12,077 nucleotides of DNA. Origin: Parvularia atlantis. Lineage: Eukaryota; Opisthokonta; Rotosphaerida. Below are positions 7,791 to 12,077 of the stretch, piece by piece. Under the pieces are notes generated by a model, which saw only the letters and a program-made list of their open reading frames with translations, did no database searches and was not told the DNA's origin. The stretch lies in the NCBI GenBank assembly GCA_943704415.1, contig CALSCO010002112.1, positions 1 to 12,077 on the forward strand, written 5' to 3'. The position numbers and the translations under genes are program-made. The stretch's first letter is position 1, and each line of letters begins with the position of its first letter.

Positions 7791-10700
7791 ATGGAGGACG
7801 CCGCGCCCAGCCGGGACGAGGCGCTGCGGCTCGTCCAGGCGGCGCTGCGCGGGGACGAGCGCTGCGCGGTGGTGCGTGCGGGCTGCGCGGCGTCGCGGGG
7901 CGTGCGGCTGAGCTGCGCCGAAGGCGATCCCTGCGCGCATCGTCAAGGGCGACAAGATGCGCCCGCGCGTGCTCGCCGTCGTCTACAACCGCAAGGCCGC
8001 GAGCGAGGCCGGGTGCGCGCGCCGCCGCCGCCGCGTCACGTGTGCGACCCGTCCCGTGCTGAGCGGCGGAATCTCGCCGGCGCCGACCAGGCTCTTTGTC
8101 TTCCGCGTGCGCCGCCAGAGCGACAAGGCCACCGTCACGCTCGCCCTGCCCGTCTACAACGACACGAGCTTCACCGTCGGTGCGGCCCCTGCGCGCGACC
8201 CGACACGTGTCTCGTCCGCGTCTCACCCGCGTTGCACCCGCGTCGCAGTGTCGCCGCGCGAGGCCGCCGAGCTCTACAGCCAGGCCCTGTTCGCGTCAGG
8301 TGCGGGGCCCGCGCTCCTCGTCCGTGCCTGCTCACGCGCGCGCGCGCGCGCCCCAGCCGACGCCGCGCCGCTGCTCCGCTTCGGCTTCAACGAGCAGGAG
8401 CTGCTGGCGCAGGTCGACCCGGAGCACATCGAGCCCATTCGCAGCGAGTTTGCCGACGCCGTGCGCGCGTCCGGTGCGTGCCTTGCGCGCTGTTGTTGCC
8501 TGCGCTCACACGGCGAGCAGTCGTCGTCGAGGACACCGATTCGTCCAAGGGCGAGCTCGTCGCGCTCAACGACGTCGGCGCAAACACCCCGAGGTGCGCG
8601 CGTGCCCCGCGTTGCTCGCGTTGCTCAATGCGGCGCCGCAGCCCGACGCGCCCGCGGCCAGAGTCGCACGCGTGGCTCAAGACGTACACCGCCGGCAACG
8701 GCGAGGTCGCGGGCGGTTCGGAGGTGCAGCGGATGGACTCGCAGGGTGCGTCACGCGCCCAAGCGCGTGCACTCGCCAAGCTCACGCGCATCGCAGATCA
8801 CCTCGCCGAGCACGCGACGCCGACGCCCGACGCGGGGCCCATCGCCAACCCGTTCGTCAACCTCGACATGTTCCAGACGATCAACACGCCACAGATGAGC
8901 TTCAAGGCCGTCAAGGAGCAGTGGATCAGGAAACAGCTTGCGTTGCGTGAGAAGGAGTTCACCGAGTACAAGAACATCCTGTGCGGCAACGCCGCCCCCC
9001 GTGCGCGCGCACGCGCATCGCTCATCGAGCGCGCAGGCTCTTGTGCGGCACGTGGAACGTCAATGGAAGGTACGCCACTGAGAGCCTCACGCCGTGGCTG
9101 TGCCCGGACGACCAGGAACCGGACATCTATGCGATCGGGTGCGTGCGCGCGCGCACCTGTGCCACCTGCACCCTTCCACCTGAGACGCGAGCTCGTCCGC
9201 AGCTTCCAGGAGCTCGACCTCAGCGCCAGCGCGCTTGTGCTCGACAACTCGGCGCGCGAGGAGGACTGGAGCCGCATGATCGACCAGGGCATCAAGAACC
9301 GCAAGAAGTACCGCAAGGTGCGTGCCGTCCTTGCTCCTGCGCGCGTGCACGTGCGCTGAGCAGGCCGCGCAGATTGCCTCGAAGCAGCTCGTGGGCATGC
9401 TGCTGCTCGTATACGTCAAGATCGACCTCGCGGCGCACGTGCGCGACGTCGCGACCGACGCGGCCGGGACGGGCCTCATGGGCATGATGGTGCACGCGTG
9501 CATGTGCGGGCTCGCGCGCCAGCTGACGGCAGCGCGCGCGCAGGGCAACAAGGGCGGCGTGGCCGTGCGGCTGCGCGTGTACGACTCGTACATCGTTGTC
9601 GTCAACACGCACCTGGCCGCGGACAAGAAGGAGGTCGAGCGACGCAACATGGACTTCCATGAGGTGCGTCGCACGACGCGCAGGCATCTGCGCCGGGTGC
9701 GCACTGAACACCACCGCCGCGCAGGTGTCGCGCAGGATAACGTTCACGTACCCGGGCGAGACGGCCACCGACCCGCCCAAGCTGTGCACGATCAAGGACA
9801 GCGAGTGCGCGCACACGGCGGCGCGTGCGAATGATCCCGGCTGACTCCCGCGCCCCAGCTACCTGCTTTGGATCGGCGACCTCAACTACCGCATCCCGCT
9901 GCCGGACGAGGACATCCGGCAGATGATGGCCGAGAAGAAGTACAAGAAGCTGCTCAAGTACGACCAGCTCAACGTCGAGCGCAAGGCGCAGCGCGCCTTT
10001 GGCGGCTTTGAGGAGGGGCCAATCGACTTCCAGCCGAGCTACAAGTACGACGTCGGCACGGACACGTTCGACTCGAGGTGTGCTCTCTGGCTGGCAGATT
10101 GGCCGACTCACGCCGCGCCGCCGCCGCCAGCGAGAAGCACCGCTCGCCCGCGTGGTGCGACCGCATCCTCTGGCGCAGCGGCGACCAGCTCACACAGCTG
10201 AGCTACGGCGTGCACATGGAGTTGCGCGCGTCCGACCACAAGCCCGTCAGCTCGCTTTTCCGCCTCAACAAGGTGCGCCGCACCAACTCGCGCCGCGCAG
10301 GGCAGCTCAGCACGGGCGGCCGCGCAGGTCAAGGTGTTCCTGAAGGACAAGCAGAACGACGTGCAGCTGAGCATAGTGCGCGACCTGGACAAGTTTGAGA
10401 ACGAGGTCATGCCAGGTGTGCGCGCGCTGTTGCTGTGTCGCTTTGGACTAGACGTGCTCACACTGCGCACGCCAGACGCGACGCTGTCCAACAACGTGCT
10501 CGAGTTTGGCCAGATCAAGTACCTGCAGCCGATCACGCGCACGGTCACGCTGTCCAACGTGGGGCAGGTGCTGGCGCAGTTCCGCTTCATCCCCAAGCTG
10601 CAGGAGCAGAACTACTGCAAGCCGTGGCTGTGGATCGCGCCGTCGACGGGCATGCTCACACCCGGTGAGCGCGCGGGCGGGCTCTGCGTGCGCACGCGTG

Positions 10701-11864
10701 CCTGACGATGGCGGCGCGCGCGCTCGCACCGCAGGCGAGAAGGTCGACATCGTCTTCACCGTGCTCGTGGACAAGCGCAGCGCGCCAGCGCTCAACAAAA
10801 AGAGCGAGACGATCGACGACATCCTCATCCTGCACCTCGAGAACGGCAAGGACGTCTTCGTGTGTCAGCTGTTTCGTGCCTTGCTGGCGCTGCTCACCAT
10901 GCGTGCGCGCGACGCGGCCAGATTGCTGTCGCGGGCGAGTACCAGACCACGTGCTTCGGCACGCCGCTGGACACGCTCACCAAGCTGAAGAACCCGATCC
11001 GCGCGCCCGCGCCGGCCGAGACGGTGCGCGTGGCCTACGACCAGCGCGCGCGGGCTCACCGTGGAACCGCAGGGGGCCGCCGGCACCGAGACGTCGCAAC
11101 TGAGTGTGCCGAAGGAGCTGTGGCGCATCGTCGACTTCATCTTCAACCACGGGCTGCAGGAGGTGCCTCTGCTCGCTCGCGTGTGCTCGTGCGCGTCTGA
11201 CGCGCGTGGTGTGCCGCAGCCGGACCTGTTCCTCAACTCGGGCGACCTGGTCGAGATGGAGGCGATCCGCGACTGCCTCGACACGGGCGAGCCGTTTAAT
11301 CTGGGTGTGCTTGGGGGGGACGCATGCGCCCGCGGCGCGCTGACGGTGCTGACCGCGCAGAGAACTCGGCCACGGCGCCGCACTCGATGGCCGAGACACT
11401 CATCCGCTTCCTGGACGCGCTGCCCGATCCCGTGATTCCGTTCGCGAACTTCCAGCGCTGCGTCGACGCCTACCAGACGTACGCGCTGGCCAAGCAGGTG
11501 CGCACACAGGAGGCCGCTCGGCTGTGCGCGACTGACGCGCGGCGGGCCGCAGGCGATCGCGCAGCTGCCGTCTGTGCACTACCACGTCTTCGTGTACCTG
11601 ATGGCGTTCCTGCGCGAGGTGCTCAGCCACTCGGCGGCGAACCGGTCCACGCCCGACGAGCTCGGTGCGTGTGCGCTCGCGCTCGCTGTGTCGCGTCGCG
11701 TCCTGACACAGCGTGCGGCCGCAGCGGCCATCTTCGCGGCAGTGCTGCTTCAGTCGCCCAAGCCTGTCGTCGACAAGTACCGCGACGTCGTGCACAAGAA
11801 GGCGGCGTCGTTCCTGCTGCACTTCTTCAATGTGGGCAACGAGATCGGCGGCGGGTCGACGTGA
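7791..11864 (+). CDS. OCRL: OCRL/INPP5B-type inositol polyphosphate 5-phosphatase with ASH and RhoGAP-like domains
   Basis: Removes the 5-phosphate of PI(4,5)P2 and related lipids on Golgi, endosomal and ciliary membranes. 24 exons begin at 7791, 7924, 8091, 8249, 8357, 8521, 8642, 8797, 9037, 9203, 9373, 9544, 9725, 9859, 10131, 10328, 10476, 10735, 10922, 11073, 11220, 11361, 11553 and 11725; about 916 residues (human OCRL 901). The N-terminal 1-260 is weakly conserved, possibly PH-like, with NPF at 219-221. The phosphatase domain has GTWNVNG (267-273), IGFQELDLS with catalytic Glu300, [18 protein letters not shown] (Asp448, Asn450), [10 protein letters not shown] (519-528) and SDHKPV (Asp549, His550). 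The ASH region (about 575-705) includes [15 protein letters not shown] and [13 protein letters not shown]. RhoGAP-like 740-916 has VPKELW and DLFLNSG, where Leu764 sits in the arginine-finger position. All 23 introns are GT-AG. Intron 1 uses an AAG acceptor and is the least certain. Confidence 0.96.
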
Positions 11865-12077
11865 GCGGCGCCGCGCGCTTGTACAGTGATCAAAGCGGAT
11901 CGTCGGACCAATCAGCGGCGTTGACGTCACGGGCGCTTGGCGTGTGTTTTTTGGGGTGCGCTTCGTTCACGGCGCCGCTCTCCGCTCTCTTTTTCCCTCG
12001 TCCACCGCGCGCCGCGCCACGCAGAGCGCGCCTATCGCTGAACGTGCGCGCGGCGCATCACGGGCAGGAGCACGCGC
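11865..12077. other. Right-edge intergenic region, probable promoter of the next gene
   Basis: These 213 bp follow the OCRL stop. I find no convincing exon on either strand. From 11893 to 11929 it contains the AAGCGGAT octamer, a CCAAT box and TGACGTCA, then a T6 run (about 11947-11952) and a pyrimidine-rich stretch (about 11980-12005) on the plus strand like that upstream of the MGST3-like gene. This suggests a plus-strand gene beginning just past the window, but the 3' end of OCRL must also lie here. Confidence 0.5.
11908..11929. promoter_or_regulatory. CCAAT box followed by full CRE/ATF palindrome
   Basis: CCAAT occupies 11908-11912 and the perfect palindrome TGACGTCA occupies 11922-11929. 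CCAAT is the classical NF-Y site and TGACGTCA the classical full-site for CREB/ATF-type bZIP factors in other eukaryotes; their use in this organism is inferred. An octamer AAGCGGAT at 11893-11900 lies just upstream. Confidence 0.5.

Noticed and set aside
7791-9359. Reading the first 522 codons of the OCRL region as one uninterrupted gene.
   Set aside because: The frame leaves the conserved protein several times; family motifs appear in sequence only after removing GT-AG introns.
1-12077. A bacterial origin of the window, suggested by high GC and the histidine kinase.
   Set aside because: Pervasive spliceosomal introns and TRAP-gamma, TAPT1, MGST3 and OCRL orthologues are eukaryotic.
1-12077. 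tRNA or rRNA genes, CRISPR arrays, insertion sequences, viral genes.
   Set aside because: I looked on both strands and saw no cloverleaf-like gene, repeat-spacer array, transposase or terminal inverted repeats. A tRNA scan would be needed to exclude a small RNA gene in the right-edge region.

Overview
The window is nuclear DNA from a very compact, GC-rich eukaryote. Six protein genes fill almost all of the 12 kb. Every one is broken by very short introns (about 47-78 nt, one possibly 39) that mostly begin GTGCG and carry a CTGAC/CTCAC-like branch site. The gene content is eukaryotic: an ER translocon subunit, a TAPT1/Emp65-family protein, an MGST3-type MAPEG enzyme and an OCRL-type inositol 5-phosphatase. 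A bacterial-style hybrid histidine kinase is also present. Together with the splice style this suggests a microbial alga or protist. A haptophyte (perhaps pavlovophyte-like) is my best guess, but it is inference from overall impression and no phylogenetic marker is present.

Layout. (1) Minus strand, about 36-2761: hybrid histidine kinase with an N-terminal polyQ tract, PAS-like and GAF-like regions, HisKA, HATPase_c and a receiver domain; its 3' end runs off the left edge. (2) Plus strand, 2897-3668: MGST3-like membrane glutathione transferase/peroxidase, divergent from the kinase across 135 bp. (3) Minus strand, 3775-4822: Myb/SANT-domain protein with a polyglycine tract, convergent with MGST3. 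(4) Minus strand, 4887-6872: TAPT1/Emp65-family membrane protein. (5) Minus strand, 6960-7743: TRAP-gamma (SSR3). (6) Plus strand, 7791-11864: OCRL/INPP5B orthologue with 24 exons, divergent from SSR3 across only 47 bp. The last 213 bp contain no gene I can see, but they hold a CCAAT box, a full TGACGTCA palindrome and an octamer also found in the SSR3/OCRL promoter.

Functional theme. Four of the six genes (MGST3, TAPT1, SSR3, OCRL) belong to families acting on ER, Golgi or endosomal membranes. Whether this clustering has meaning is not decidable from the sequence. Exon boundaries below were worked out by hand from reading frame, splice consensus and resemblance to families I know. All frames close: SSR3 gives 184 aa, MGST3 151 aa, OCRL about 916 aa and TAPT1 about 538 aa, all close to the lengths I remember for the animal proteins. 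I found no clear unknown multi-gene system. The items most worth following are the kinase, the complete OCRL architecture, the unassigned Myb/SANT protein and the splice and promoter signals.
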